Source of the DNA: Acetobacteraceae bacterium
GTDB taxonomy: Bacteria > Pseudomonadota > Alphaproteobacteria > Acetobacterales > Acetobacteraceae
DNA length: 64,000 nucleotides
Assembly (NCBI GenBank): GCA_027482245.1
Contig: JAIXWG010000039.1
Location: 1 to 64,000 of the forward strand
Direction of reading: 5' to 3'
Both the position numbers and the translations under genes were made by a program. Within the stretch, counting starts at the first letter, position 1; each line of letters starts with the position of its first letter. This document shows, one piece after another, positions 1-8,481 of the stretch. Below the pieces are notes generated by a model that searched no databases, had not been told where the DNA came from, and saw only the letters and a program-made list of their open reading frames with translations.

Positions 1-722
1 CCGCGGCGCCACCCCTGGTCGCGCCGCCGCCGCCGCCCGCGCCGCCCGGCGTGGTCGCGATGCTGCCGCCGCCCCCGCCGCCAGCCGTGCCACCGGTGCC
101 CGACGCTCCGCCGCCCGAGGCCGCCGAGCCGCCGCCCCTGCCGACGGAGGCGGAGATCCTGCCGCCGCCGCCGCCACTCCGCCTCCGCCCCCGCTTCGAG
201 ACCCCGCCCCGCCCCGCGGAGCCGCCACCCCGCCCGCCGGAGCGTCAGCAGGCCGCGCCCGCCCTGCCGCCCGGCAGCGTCTTCGTGCCCGGCGGCGTGC
301 AGCTGGGCGCGCCGTCCCGCAGCGTGCCGCCAGGGCGGCGCCAGGCGCAGGGGCTGGACCTGACGGTCGATCCCCGCCTGGCGGAAGGCAGGCCGAGCAC
401 CGACCCCAGCGTGCGCGTCACCGGCGCGCAGGTCGGCGCGGATTGGAGCGCGGCGTTCCGGCGCTGGATGGACCAGAACCTGCGCTACCCCCTGCGGGCG
501 GCGGAACTGGGCGAATCCGGCACGGTGCGCGTACAGGTCATCGCCGGGCCGGACGGAAAGGTGCGGAGCGTGCGGCTGACCGGGCCCTCCACCTCGCCCT
601 CCCTCAATTTCGGGACCACCTTCCCCTTCAGCGGGGCGACGCTGCCAGCCTTCCCGCCGCCAGCCGACCCCAACGGCGTGACCATCGACCTGACCGTGAA
701 CTACATCCTGATCCGGCGTTGA
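1..722 (+). CDS. TonB-like C-terminal domain protein (5' partial)
   Basis: The reading frame is open from base 3, so the true start is outside the window and the GTG at 51 is only an internal codon. The visible part begins with a long proline-rich stretch, the usual periplasm-spanning segment of TonB-type energy transducers. It ends with a TonB C-terminal-like module in which RYPLRAAELGESGTVRVQV matches the family core (YP..A...g..G.V.v.v), followed by 'IAGPDGKVRSVRL' and a final strand 'VTIDLTVNYILI'. Proteins of this type transmit proton-motive energy from ExbB/ExbD to outer-membrane receptors. No ExbB/ExbD is visible, but upstream sequence is missing. It could be a divergent TonB paralogue rather than a functional transducer. 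Confidence 0.75.
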   Translation, partial: AAPPLVAPPPPPAPPGVVAMLPPPPPPAVPPVPDAPPPEAAEPPPLPTEAEILPPPPPLRLRPRFETPPRPAEPPPRPPERQQAAPALPPGSVFVPGGVQLGAPSRSVPPGRRQAQGLDLTVDPRLAEGRPSTDPSVRVTGAQVGADWSAAFRRWMDQNLRYPLRAAELGESGTVRVQVIAGPDGKVRSVRLTGPSTSPSLNFGTTFPFSGATLPAFPPPADPNGVTIDLTVNYILIRR

Positions 723-770
723 AAGTATCGAATCGCGGGAATTGTTTTATAAACTCGACCTGATGGATGG

Positions 771-797
771 GAGTGGTTAAGACCGTTGCAACCACTC
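771..797. promoter_or_regulatory. 8-bp perfect inverted repeat upstream of the histidine kinase
   Basis: GAGTGGTT (771-778) is perfectly inverted as AACCACTC (790-797) around an 11-nt loop, just downstream of an AT-rich stretch (AATTGTTTTATAAA, about 740-753) that could hold a promoter -10 region. There is no T-run, so it is not an obvious terminator. It covers the TTG at 786, which argues that translation of the kinase starts downstream. It may be an operator or a 5'-leader hairpin. Confidence 0.4.
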
Positions 798-3326
798 TGT
801 AGCGATGACGTCCGAGTGCTGGTCCGATTTTCCCGGTGGCGATTCTTCCGCCCCATCCTGATCGCGGTCGCGGTCGCTGCCGTGATGGCGGGGGCCGGGG
901 CGGCCTGGATCCTCGGCGACCGCTTCGTGCAGCAGCAGGAGGATCTGCAGACCCGCGTCGCCCTGCAGCGCGCGGAAGCCGCGGCCAGCGTCGCCGAACA
1001 GGCGCTGCTGCGCAACCTCGACGACATGGCGACACTGCAGTTGCTGGCGCAGCAATGGGTGCTGCTGGATGCCGCGACGGAGGTGGCGGACCGGGCGCGG
1101 CTGGAGACGACTCTGCGGCTGCTGGTGCGGGACCGCGGCGAGCGCCGCACGCCCTTCCGCAGCGTCGTGATCCTGGGGCCTGACGGCAGGCTGGCCTGGT
1201 CCTCCATCACGGACTCGGCCGATTTCCAGGCAGCCGACCGCGACTACTTCATCGCCCTGCGGGACGGCTTCCGCGGCACCTTCCTCAGCGCGCCCGTCGC
1301 CGGGCGCGGCACCGGGGGCATCATCGTCCTGGCCGCGCAGGCGCTGCGCGATGCAGCCGGCGGGTTCGGTGGCGTGATGCTGGTGGGGGTGCGGCCGGGC
1401 GACCTGGCCCATGCGCTCGAACCCCTGGCGACGCGGCCGGGGGATGTCGTCGCGGTCATCCGCCGCCAGGGCGAATTGCTGGCGCGGGTCCCCGCCGTCG
1501 CGCCCGCCTCCGAGAGGCCCGCCTTCGGCGCCATTCCGGCCGCCCGCGCGCCCTGGGCCGCGGCGCTGGAACGCGATGGCTACTACGTCGCCCGTGGCCG
1601 CAGCGCCTTCACCAACGCCGACCAGTTCCGCGCCGCCCGCATCGTGGCCGGCACCAACCTGGCGGTCTTCGCCGCGATCGACGCGGAGGCGGCGCTGACC
1701 GGCATTCCCGCGCTTCGCAATTCCATCCGGCTGTCGGTGCTGGGCGGGCTGGCGGCGGGGTTGCTGGCCGTGGCGGGGGGTGCCGCCCTGTCCCGCGCCA
1801 GCCGGCTGTGGGTGGAAGCGGATGCGCTGCGCATCGGCCGCGAACAGGTCGAACGGCTGCATGGCGGGCTGCCGGTCGCCGTCTTCCTGCGGGAATCGAT
1901 GGGGCCCCGCGGCCCCTCGCGGCTGCTCTACCGCGGTGGCGACATCGCGCGCGTCACGGGCTGGACGGATGGCCGGCTGAACGGGCTGACGGACTGGCTG
2001 CCCTACCTGGCGGAGGACACGCCCTGGATCGACGACTGCATCGCCGACGCGCTGGCCAACGGCTCCACGGAATATGAATGGCGCCTGCGCCAGCCCGACG
2101 GCTCCTTCCGCCCCATGTCGAGCGTGCTGGTCCGCATCTCCCGCCGCGCGGACGGGGGCGGGGAGGTGGTCGGCTACACCCGGGACCTGACCGCCCAGCG
2201 GGCGGCGACGCAGCGCGCCGATGCCGCGCGGGCGGAGCTGGACCAGACCCTGGCCGCGGCGCCCGTCGTGGTGTTCCGCGGCCGCGCTCAGCCCGATGCG
2301 AGCTTCCGCAAGACCTTCATCAGCCAGGGCATCGAGGCGATGACGGGCTGGCCGCTGGCCACCGTCGCGAAGCGCGCGGGGCTGCGCGCCATCGTGGACA
2401 ATCCCGGCGGGCTGGACGAGGACATCGCCAGGCTGCTGTCGACCGGCGAGACGAGCGGCGACTACCGCATGCGCTGTGCCGATGGGCGGGTCATCACCGT
2501 CGTCGTCACCATGAAGGCGATGCATCGCGACCCCGATGGCAGCACGGAGATCGTCGGCTACATCGCCGACGTGACGGCGGAGCGGGAGGCCAAGGCGCGG
2601 GCCATCACCAGCGCGCGGCTGGCCTCGCTGGGGGAGATGTCGGCCGGCCTGGCGCATGAGCTGAAGCAGCCGCTGCAGGCCATCACGCTGGCGGCCACCA
2701 ACACGCAATCGGCGGTGGAACGCGGCGACGTCGCGGCGGCCGGCCAGCGGCTGCAGCGCATCATCGGCTATGCCAGGCGCGCCGCCGACGTGATCGAGCA
2801 TCTGCGCCGCTTCGCCCGCGGGCCGGAGACCGGCGGCGAACCGCAGCCCGTGCCGGTACAGGCCGCGATCGATGGCGCGCAATCGCTGGTCGCCAGCAGC
2901 CTGCGTGACTCGATGGTGGATCTGGTCGTCACGATCGACGATCCGCCGCCGGTCGTGATGGGGCAGCTGGTGGCGCTGGAGCAGGTGCTGTCGAACCTGA
3001 TCATGAACTCCCGCGACGCCGTCACGCAGTGCGGCGCGCAGGATGGGCGGCGGATCACGATCGACGCCGTGACCGATCAGGCGGCGGGCCTGGTGCGCCT
3101 GACCATCGGCGATACCGGCGGCGGGCTGCCGGAGGCGGTGCTGGCGCGGCTGTTCCAACCCTTCGTCAGCACCAAGGGACCGGATCGCGGCACGGGGCTC
3201 GGCCTGTCCATTTGCCACGGGCTGGTCACCGGCATGGGGGGCACGATCACCGCGGCCAACGAGGGTGCGGGCGCGGTGTTCCGGATCACCCTGCCGGCGG
3301 CGCCGCCCGAGGCCGCGCCGGCCTGA
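786..3326 (+). CDS. PAS-domain sensor histidine kinase
   Basis: Membrane-bound sensor kinase of 846 residues if the TTG at 786 is used; an in-frame GTG at 816 is an alternative and avoids the hairpin at 771-797. A transmembrane helix near residues 20-45 and another near 316-338 bracket a periplasmic region resembling a double Cache (dCACHE) sensor. Two PAS-like segments follow (about 360-480 and 490-605). The HisKA H-box 'LAHELKQPLQAI' places the phospho-accepting histidine at about residue 624. The HATPase domain shows an N-box 'NLIMNSRDAV', G1 'DTGGGLP' and G2 'GTGLGLSI'. The domain order recalls the DctB/NtrB type that pairs with NtrC-like regulators, but no response regulator is adjacent, so its partner is unknown. 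Confidence 0.88.
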   Translation: MQPLCSDDVRVLVRFSRWRFFRPILIAVAVAAVMAGAGAAWILGDRFVQQQEDLQTRVALQRAEAAASVAEQALLRNLDDMATLQLLAQQWVLLDAATEVADRARLETTLRLLVRDRGERRTPFRSVVILGPDGRLAWSSITDSADFQAADRDYFIALRDGFRGTFLSAPVAGRGTGGIIVLAAQALRDAAGGFGGVMLVGVRPGDLAHALEPLATRPGDVVAVIRRQGELLARVPAVAPASERPAFGAIPAARAPWAAALERDGYYVARGRSAFTNADQFRAARIVAGTNLAVFAAIDAEAALTGIPALRNSIRLSVLGGLAAGLLAVAGGAALSRASRLWVEADALRIGREQVERLHGGLPVAVFLRESMGPRGPSRLLYRGGDIARVTGWTDGRLNGLTDWLPYLAEDTPWIDDCIADALANGSTEYEWRLRQPDGSFRPMSSVLVRISRRADGGGEVVGYTRDLTAQRAATQRADAARAELDQTLAAAPVVVFRGRAQPDASFRKTFISQGIEAMTGWPLATVAKRAGLRAIVDNPGGLDEDIARLLSTGETSGDYRMRCADGRVITVVVTMKAMHRDPDGSTEIVGYIADVTAEREAKARAITSARLASLGEMSAGLAHELKQPLQAITLAATNTQSAVERGDVAAAGQRLQRIIGYARRAADVIEHLRRFARGPETGGEPQPVPVQAAIDGAQSLVASSLRDSMVDLVVTIDDPPPVVMGQLVALEQVLSNLIMNSRDAVTQCGAQDGRRITIDAVTDQAAGLVRLTIGDTGGGLPEAVLARLFQPFVSTKGPDRGTGLGLSICHGLVTGMGGTITAANEGAGAVFRITLPAAPPEAAPA

Positions 3327-5171
3327 CTATCCGCGGCCGCGCTGCTGCGCCGCCATGCGGACCGCGGCATTCACGGCGCCGAAGCCGGCATAGCCGCCCT
3401 CCCGCTCCGTGATTTCCAGGAAGAAGCGGTCATGGAAGGGCGCGGTATAGGCGTGCAGGAAGACGCCGCCGCTGCCGTCCTGGTCGAACAGCAGGTGGCG
3501 TTCGCGCAGCCCCGCCAGCGCCGCATCCTCCAGCCCCACGCGCGCGGCCAAATCCTCGTAGTAATTCTCGGGGATGTCGAGCAGCGGCGCGGCGCGGGTG
3601 GAGGCGGCATCGACCACCGCCGCCGCGTCCTTCGTCGAGAAGGCGATGTGGTGCACGCCGGCGCCGGCCAGCGCGGAGACGAAGCGCCCCGTGCCCGTGC
3701 GCGTGCTTTCGGAGACGTTGAGCGGAAGGCGGACGCTGCCCTCTCCGCCCGTGAAGGCGCGGGACCGCACCAGGCCATAGGGGTCCGGCAGTTCCCAGGG
3801 CGCATCGGCTTCCAGGCCGAAGACCGCGCGATAGAACAGCACGAAGCTGTCCAGCATCCCGGGCGCCAGCGCCTGGGCCACATGGTCGATGCCGGTCAGG
3901 TCGCCCTTCTCCTCCCCCGCATCGGGCAGCAGATGGAAGTCGTCCTCCCAGATGGGCGTGGGGCTCGGGGACTGGACCAGGTAGATCAGCGTGCCGTCCG
4001 GCGCGCGCACGGCGGGGATGCGGCGCTCTCCCTCGCCGACCCGTTCGCGGAAGGTCGGGCAGCGCAGCGCCTCCGCGCGGGCGATCACGCGGGCCGGGTC
4101 GTCCACGCGGAAAGCCATGGCGCAGACCGTCGCGCCGAGCTGCGCGAAGCGCTCCGCCGCGGCGCTGTCGGGTTCCGCATTCAGCACGATGTTGGCGCCG
4201 CCGTTGCGCCACAGCTCCACCGCCTTCGACTTGTGCGTGCCGGCGCGCCGGAAGCCCAGCGCGGCGATGAAGGCCGCGAGTTCGGCGCGCGCCGTCTCAT
4301 CAACCGCGAATTCGACGAACTCGATCCCCGCCAGCTTCGGCACCGCCGGCAGCGCCGCCACCTTCGCCTGTTCGCCGAGCCAGACCAGGCTGCGCAGCCC
4401 GTCGCGGGCGATGCGGCGGGACGGCGCGGCACGGAATTCGTCGTTGAAGATCTCGAGCGAGACGGGGCCTGCGTACCCCGCATCGAGCGTGGCGCGCAGG
4501 AACCCCGCCACATCCAGCTCCCCCTGGCCGGGGAAGGTGCGGTGGTGGCGGGACCAGGAGAGGGGATCCATGCTCAGCCGCGGCGCATCCGCGAGCTGCA
4601 GGAAGAACAGCTTCTCCGCCGGGACTGCCTGGGACAGGCCCGCCAGATCATCGCCGAGGCAGAGGGTGTGGAAGCTGTCGAGGATCAGGCCGAGCGCCGG
4701 GTGGTCCGCCCGCTGCACGATATCCCAGGCCTGTCGCCATCGGTTGGTGTGGCGGCCCCAGGCCAGCGCCTCGAACCCCACGCGCAGGCCGCGCCTCGCG
4801 GCACGCTCCGCCATCTCCCGCAGATCGGCGGCCGCGCGGGCGGGGTCGTCGATCGCGGCGGCCTGGGTGTTGGAGCAGACCAGGACGAGGTCCGTGCCCA
4901 GCGCCTGCATCGTGTCGAACTTCCGCTCCGCGCGGTCCATGTTGCGGGCGCGCGCGGGCTCGGGCATCGCCTCGAAGTCGCGGAAGGGCTGGAAGATGGT
5001 GATGGCGACGCCGAGGTCCGCCGCCATGCGCCCGGCCTCGGCGGGGGAACCATCGAAGGCGAGGAGATCCTGCTCGAAGATCTCCACCCCCTCGAACCCC
5101 GCGGCGGCGGCCGATTCCAGCTTGTCCGGGAGGGTGCCCGAAAGACAGACCGTGGCGATCGACCGCTGCAT
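3327..5171 (-). CDS. quiC1: 3-dehydroshikimate dehydratase, fused to HPPD-like domain (QuiC1 type)
   Basis: 614 residues. The N-terminal half (about 1-275) is a sugar-phosphate isomerase/AP-endonuclease-2-type TIM barrel with motifs such as 'LGLILDSFHTLCLGDD' and 'VSLEIFNDEFR'. The C-terminal half (about 290-600) is a double glyoxalase/4-hydroxyphenylpyruvate-dioxygenase-like region ending 'FFLEITEREGGYAGFG'. This fusion is the bacterial QuiC1 3-dehydroshikimate dehydratase, which makes protocatechuate from 3-dehydroshikimate. The start at 5171 (MQRSIATVCLSG) was chosen because the family begins there; upstream codons are not family-like. It is the last gene of a run with two Bug receptors and is divergent from a shikimate dehydrogenase gene, which supports a role in shikimate/quinate use. 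Confidence 0.88.
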   Translation of the reverse strand: MQRSIATVCLSGTLPDKLESAAAAGFEGVEIFEQDLLAFDGSPAEAGRMAADLGVAITIFQPFRDFEAMPEPARARNMDRAERKFDTMQALGTDLVLVCSNTQAAAIDDPARAAADLREMAERAARRGLRVGFEALAWGRHTNRWRQAWDIVQRADHPALGLILDSFHTLCLGDDLAGLSQAVPAEKLFFLQLADAPRLSMDPLSWSRHHRTFPGQGELDVAGFLRATLDAGYAGPVSLEIFNDEFRAAPSRRIARDGLRSLVWLGEQAKVAALPAVPKLAGIEFVEFAVDETARAELAAFIAALGFRRAGTHKSKAVELWRNGGANIVLNAEPDSAAAERFAQLGATVCAMAFRVDDPARVIARAEALRCPTFRERVGEGERRIPAVRAPDGTLIYLVQSPSPTPIWEDDFHLLPDAGEEKGDLTGIDHVAQALAPGMLDSFVLFYRAVFGLEADAPWELPDPYGLVRSRAFTGGEGSVRLPLNVSESTRTGTGRFVSALAGAGVHHIAFSTKDAAAVVDAASTRAAPLLDIPENYYEDLAARVGLEDAALAGLRERHLLFDQDGSGGVFLHAYTAPFHDRFFLEITEREGGYAGFGAVNAAVRMAAQQRGRG

Positions 5172-5233
5172 GCTGATGGTTCCTGTAGACGCCCGGAACG
5201 CATAGCGCATCCGGGCGCGGGTGGGGCGCCCCC

Positions 5234-6202
5234 TTACTGGAGCGTGATGTTGCGGCTGCGGATGATGCCGCGCCACTTCTCGTTCTCGGCCGCGAAATAG
5301 GCCGGCCATTCGGCAGGGGTGCCGACGACGGGCACGACGGCCAGGGCGGCCAGGCGTTCCCGCGTATCCGGCGCTTCCATCGCGGCCTTGGCCAGCGCAT
5401 TGGCGCGGTTGATGATGGCGTCGGGCAGCCCGGCCGGGCCCTGCAGCGCGATGTGCTCGTACACCTCGTACTCCGCGAAGCCCTGTTCGCGGAAGGTGGG
5501 GATGTTCGGCGCCACCGGGCTGCGGTCGCGCGTCGAGATCGCCAGCGCCTTCAGCTCGCCCGCCTGGATCAGCGGCAGCACGCCGGAGGCGGCCTGCACG
5601 ATCATCGGCGTCTCGTTCGCCAGCACGCCCTGCACCGCCGGCGCGCCGCCGCGATAGCCGACATCGACCAGCTGGAGGCCGGCCGTCTGCAGGAACAGTT
5701 CCGTCGCCAGATGCGTGGAGGAGCCAACGCCGGAGTTCGCATAGGTGACGTTGGCGCCGGGCCGCTTCGCCGCGGCGACGAATTCCGCCAGCGTGTTCGC
5801 CGGAAAGTTCTTGTTGACGCAGAGGATCATCGGCATCGCCGCCATCAGGCCGATGCCGACGAAGTCACGCTCGTTGTTGTAGGGCAGCGTCATCATGTGC
5901 GGCGCCATGGCGTAGGTGCTGACGGTGGAGACCAGCAGCGTGTAGCCATCCGGCCGCGCGCGGGCGACGGAGTTGAAGCCGATGGTGCCGTTGGCGCCGG
6001 TGCGGTTGTCCACCACGAAGCCGCGGCCGCTATCGGCGGTGAGCTTCGCGGCCAGGATGCGCGCCACGGCGTCGGTGGACCCGCCGGCGGCCCAGGGGAC
6101 GACCATCGTCACCGGCCGGCTCGGCCAGGCATCCTGCGCGAGAGCGCCGCGGGCGATGAAGGGGGTGGCGGCGAGACCGCCCAGCAGGCGACGCGTGATC
6201 AT
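5234..6202 (-). CDS. Bug-family tripartite tricarboxylate transporter substrate-binding protein
   Basis: 322-residue secreted receptor. The N-terminus 'MITRRLLGGLAATPFIARGALAQ' has twin arginines and an Ala-X-Ala-like cleavage site. The mature protein shows Bug-family marks: 'WPSRPVTMVVPWAAGGSTD', 'VVDNRTGANGTIG', 'DGYTLLVSTVSTYA' and 'YRGGAPAVQ'. Bug proteins are periplasmic Venus-flytrap receptors for small organic acids. It lies 62 bp upstream of the dehydroshikimate dehydratase gene on the same strand and 86 bp downstream of a second Bug gene, so uptake of shikimate-, quinate- or protocatechuate-like acids is a reasonable inference. No TctA or TctB membrane subunit is nearby. Confidence 0.9.
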   Translation of the reverse strand: MITRRLLGGLAATPFIARGALAQDAWPSRPVTMVVPWAAGGSTDAVARILAAKLTADSGRGFVVDNRTGANGTIGFNSVARARPDGYTLLVSTVSTYAMAPHMMTLPYNNERDFVGIGLMAAMPMILCVNKNFPANTLAEFVAAAKRPGANVTYANSGVGSSTHLATELFLQTAGLQLVDVGYRGGAPAVQGVLANETPMIVQAASGVLPLIQAGELKALAISTRDRSPVAPNIPTFREQGFAEYEVYEHIALQGPAGLPDAIINRANALAKAAMEAPDTRERLAALAVVPVVGTPAEWPAYFAAENEKWRGIIRSRNITLQ

Positions 6203-6288
6203 GGTTGTTTTCCTTCCCCGTTGGGTCGCTTGCGGCCGGCCCCGGCTTAGGGGCCGGCCGATGGGCTGGTTTTAGCGATCCCGCGGGA

Positions 6289-7278
6289 TCATTCCAGGGT
6301 GATGCCGCGGCTGCGGATCACCTCGCCCCACTTGGCGCTCTCGGTCGCCAGGTATTCCGGGAACTGCGCGGGGGTGCCGTCCATCGGCACGATCGCGACC
6401 TGGCGCATGCGGTCGATCACCTCCGCATTCCGCAGCACGGCGGACTTGGCGGCGGCCAGGCGCTCCACGATGGCCGGGGGCGTGCCGGCGGGGGCGAGGA
6501 GCGACCAGTTGGTCGTCGCCTCGAAGCCCGGGAAGCCGGATTCGGCGATGGTGGGTACGGTCGGCGCCAGGGAATTGCGCTCCAGGCTGCTGATGCCGAT
6601 GGCGACGATCTGGTTCGCGGCCATCAGGGGCAGGGCGGTGACGCCGTCCACGAAGGCGACCTGCACCTCGTTCGTCACCAGCGCCTGCACGGCGGGCGCG
6701 CCGCCGCGATAGGTGACGTTCAGGATGTCGATCCCCGCCGCGCGCAGGAACAGCTCCGTCGCGAGGTGCGCCGAGGAGCCGGCGCCGGAGGAGCCGTAGG
6801 AGAGCTTGCCCGGCTCCGCCTTCGCGCGCGCCACCAGGCCCGCGATGTCCCGCACCCCAAGCGCGTTGCTGACGCAAAGGAAGATGGGGGAGATGGCGAC
6901 GCGGCCGATGCCGACGAAGGCACGCTCATCATCATAGCCGCGGTTCGGGAACAGGTGGCGGGACATGGCGTAGGTGGAATTCACGCCGAGCAGCAGCGTG
7001 GTGCCATCCGGCCGGGCCCGCGCGACGGAGGCATGGCCGATGGTGCCGGAGGCGCCCGGGCGGTTGTCCACCACCACGTTGCCCGGCAATTCGCGGGACA
7101 GGCCCTGCGCCAGCAGGCGCGCCGTGAAGTCGGAGGAGCCGCCCGGCGCCCAGGACACGACGAGGGTGACGGGGCGCGTGCCCGGCCAGGCATCCTGCGC
7201 CAGGGCAGGGCGCGCGGCGGCGCCCGCGATCAGGCCAAGCGAAGCGGCGCCGAGGCCGCGGCGGGTGAGATGGGTCAT
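6289..7278 (-). CDS. Bug-family substrate-binding protein
   Basis: 329 residues from the ATG at 7278, the first start that gives a proper signal sequence (MTHLTRRGLGAASLGLIAG...ALAQ). Family motifs: 'RPVTLVVSWAPGGSSD', 'VVDNRPGASGTIG', 'GSSGAGSSAHLATELF' and 'YRGGAPAVQALV'. It is first in a three-gene run with another Bug receptor and the dehydroshikimate dehydratase, and its promoter region is shared with the divergent aroE-like gene. It is visibly close in sequence to the Bug protein at 45176-46153 (same LTRRGLGAA leader, YPGTRPV/WPGTRPV start and YRGGAPAVQA core), which suggests duplication and dispersal. The ligand is unknown; context suggests a shikimate-related acid. Confidence 0.9.
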   Translation of the reverse strand: MTHLTRRGLGAASLGLIAGAAARPALAQDAWPGTRPVTLVVSWAPGGSSDFTARLLAQGLSRELPGNVVVDNRPGASGTIGHASVARARPDGTTLLLGVNSTYAMSRHLFPNRGYDDERAFVGIGRVAISPIFLCVSNALGVRDIAGLVARAKAEPGKLSYGSSGAGSSAHLATELFLRAAGIDILNVTYRGGAPAVQALVTNEVQVAFVDGVTALPLMAANQIVAIGISSLERNSLAPTVPTIAESGFPGFEATTNWSLLAPAGTPPAIVERLAAAKSAVLRNAEVIDRMRQVAIVPMDGTPAQFPEYLATESAKWGEVIRSRGITLE

Positions 7279-7337
7279 TCCTGGTCTCCGTTCCTCCGGC
7301 CCGGGGCTTCGCGCGATCTGCGCGGCCGTCGATTCCG

Positions 7338-7367
7338 TTGACGTGTATGTACTGGTTAGTCCATAAG
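7338..7367 (+). promoter_or_regulatory. Putative sigma-70 promoter and operator of the aroE-like gene
   Basis: TTGACG (7338-7343) followed at 17-18 nt by CCATAA/CATAAG (7361-7367) forms a plausible -35/-10 pair in an otherwise GC-rich intergenic region. Between them, ACTGGTTAGT (7351-7360) is a short dyad (ACT-N4-AGT), the usual place for a repressor. It lies in the divergent gap between the Bug/quiC1 run and the aroE-like gene, so one site could control both sides. This is inference; no regulator gene is adjacent except the TetR gene at 8804-9451. Confidence 0.35.
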
Positions 7368-7414
7368 CCGCGCAAGCCCTTTCTGGATGGGCCAAGACGA
7401 GACAGGATGCGTCC

Positions 7415-8308
7415 ATGCCCGACACTCTTCCGTCTGCCGACGCAATGGCCACGTTGCGGGAGAAGGGCCTCGTGCTCGGCCTGATCGGCGCGGGCATCCA
7501 GGCCAGCCGGACGCCGGCCATGCACATGGCGGAAGCGGCGGCCCAGGGCTTCCCCTGCGTCTATCGGATCATCGACCTGGACCGCATCGAGGGCGGCGCG
7601 GCGACGCTGCCGGACCTGCTGGTGGCGGCGGAGCGGATGGGCCTCGCGGGGCTCAACATCACCTTCCCCTGCAAGCAGCAGGTGATTCCGCTGCTGGATG
7701 AGCTGTCGCCGGAAGCGGCGGCGCTGGGCGCGGTGAACACGGTGGTGCTGCGCGGCGGCCGGCGCATCGGCCACAACACGGATTGCAGCGGCTTCGGGGA
7801 GAGTTTCCGGCGCGGCCTGCCCGGCGTGGCGCGCGACCGCGTCGTGCAGCTGGGCGCGGGCGGGGCGGGGTCCGCCGTGGCGCAGGCGCTGCTGGATGCG
7901 GGCGTCGGGCGGCTGGCGGTGCAGGATGTGGATGCCGGCCGTGCGGCGGAGCTGGCCGCCGCGCTGTCCGCCCGCTTCGGCGAGGGCCGCGCCGTGCCGG
8001 TCGCGGATCTGGCGGCGGAAGTCGCCGCGGCCGATGGGCTTGTGAACTGCACGCCGGTCGGCATGGCGAAGCTGCCCGGCACGCCGCTGCCGCCCGCGAT
8101 GCTGCATGCGCGGCTCTGGGTGGCGGAGATCGTCTATTTCCCGCTGGAGACGGCGCTGCTGGCGGAAGCCCGGAAGCTCGGCTGCCGGACGCTGGATGGC
8201 GGTGGCATGGCGGTGTTCCAGGCCGCGCACGCCTTCCGCCACTTCACCGGCCTGGCGCCCGATGCGGAGCGGATGCTGGCGGGCTTCAAGGCCGCGCTGG
8301 GGCGATAA
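7415..8308 (+). CDS. Shikimate/quinate dehydrogenase family protein (AroE-like)
   Basis: 297 residues. The N-terminal substrate domain has 'ASRTPAMH' (S31-R-T-P in place of the usual SxSP), and 'GLNITFPCKQ' with the conserved catalytic Lys at residue 87. 'HNTDCSGF' supplies the conserved Asn121-Thr-Asp123. The Rossmann domain has 'GAGGAGSAVA' (about 147-156). The PCKQ variant is found in catabolic or NAD-dependent quinate/shikimate dehydrogenases rather than in standard biosynthetic AroE, which has PYK. Divergence from quiC1 and two Bug receptors supports shikimate or quinate oxidation to 3-dehydroshikimate or 3-dehydroquinate. A biosynthetic role cannot be excluded. Confidence 0.82.
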   Translation: MPDTLPSADAMATLREKGLVLGLIGAGIQASRTPAMHMAEAAAQGFPCVYRIIDLDRIEGGAATLPDLLVAAERMGLAGLNITFPCKQQVIPLLDELSPEAAALGAVNTVVLRGGRRIGHNTDCSGFGESFRRGLPGVARDRVVQLGAGGAGSAVAQALLDAGVGRLAVQDVDAGRAAELAAALSARFGEGRAVPVADLAAEVAAADGLVNCTPVGMAKLPGTPLPPAMLHARLWVAEIVYFPLETALLAEARKLGCRTLDGGGMAVFQAAHAFRHFTGLAPDAERMLAGFKAALGR

Positions 8309-8311
8309 CGG

Positions 8312-8405
8312 CGCCCGCCTGTGGCGGGCGAGGCCGCGAATGCGGCCCGCGGCTCATGCCGCGAAGGCAAGTGCGCGAAGCGCGCGCCCGTCGCATGAGG
8401 GCGTG
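8312..8405 (-). repeat. Structured four-hairpin repeat, copy A (reverse orientation)
   Basis: On the minus strand this element reads as four consecutive hairpins: GCGCGC-TTC-GCGCAC, CGCGGC-ATGA-GCCGCG, GGCCGC-ATTC-GCGGCC and CGCCCGCC-ACA-GGCGGGCG. The first two are joined by TTGCCTT, and a lead-in TTTTCACGCCCTCATGCGACGG precedes them. The same order, loop positions and linkers occur in copies at 42926-43055 and 45017-45145, where the stems differ but remain paired. It lies just after the stop of the aroE-like gene and before a small membrane-protein gene. Confidence 0.8.
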
Positions 8406-8481
8406 AAAATACCGGAACGATGGGAACCCGGCCCACCCCCAGGGTGTTCCAGGGCCGAACCCATCAACCGGAGTGCGTCAC

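Noticed and set aside
777..3218. Very long open frame (813 codons) on the minus strand opposite the histidine kinase
   Set aside because: It is the antisense shadow of a clear kinase with intact motifs; its translation is Arg/Gly/His-rich low complexity, as expected for high-GC antisense frames.
3432..5300. Long plus-strand open frame (622 codons) opposite the dehydroshikimate dehydratase gene
   Set aside because: Composition is typical of a GC-skew antisense frame, with no recognisable domain, and the opposite strand encodes a complete enzyme.
8453..8480. Attachment site or integrase scar next to structured repeat copy A
   Set aside because: No integrase, tRNA gene or target duplication is visible; the repeat alone does not support a mobile island.
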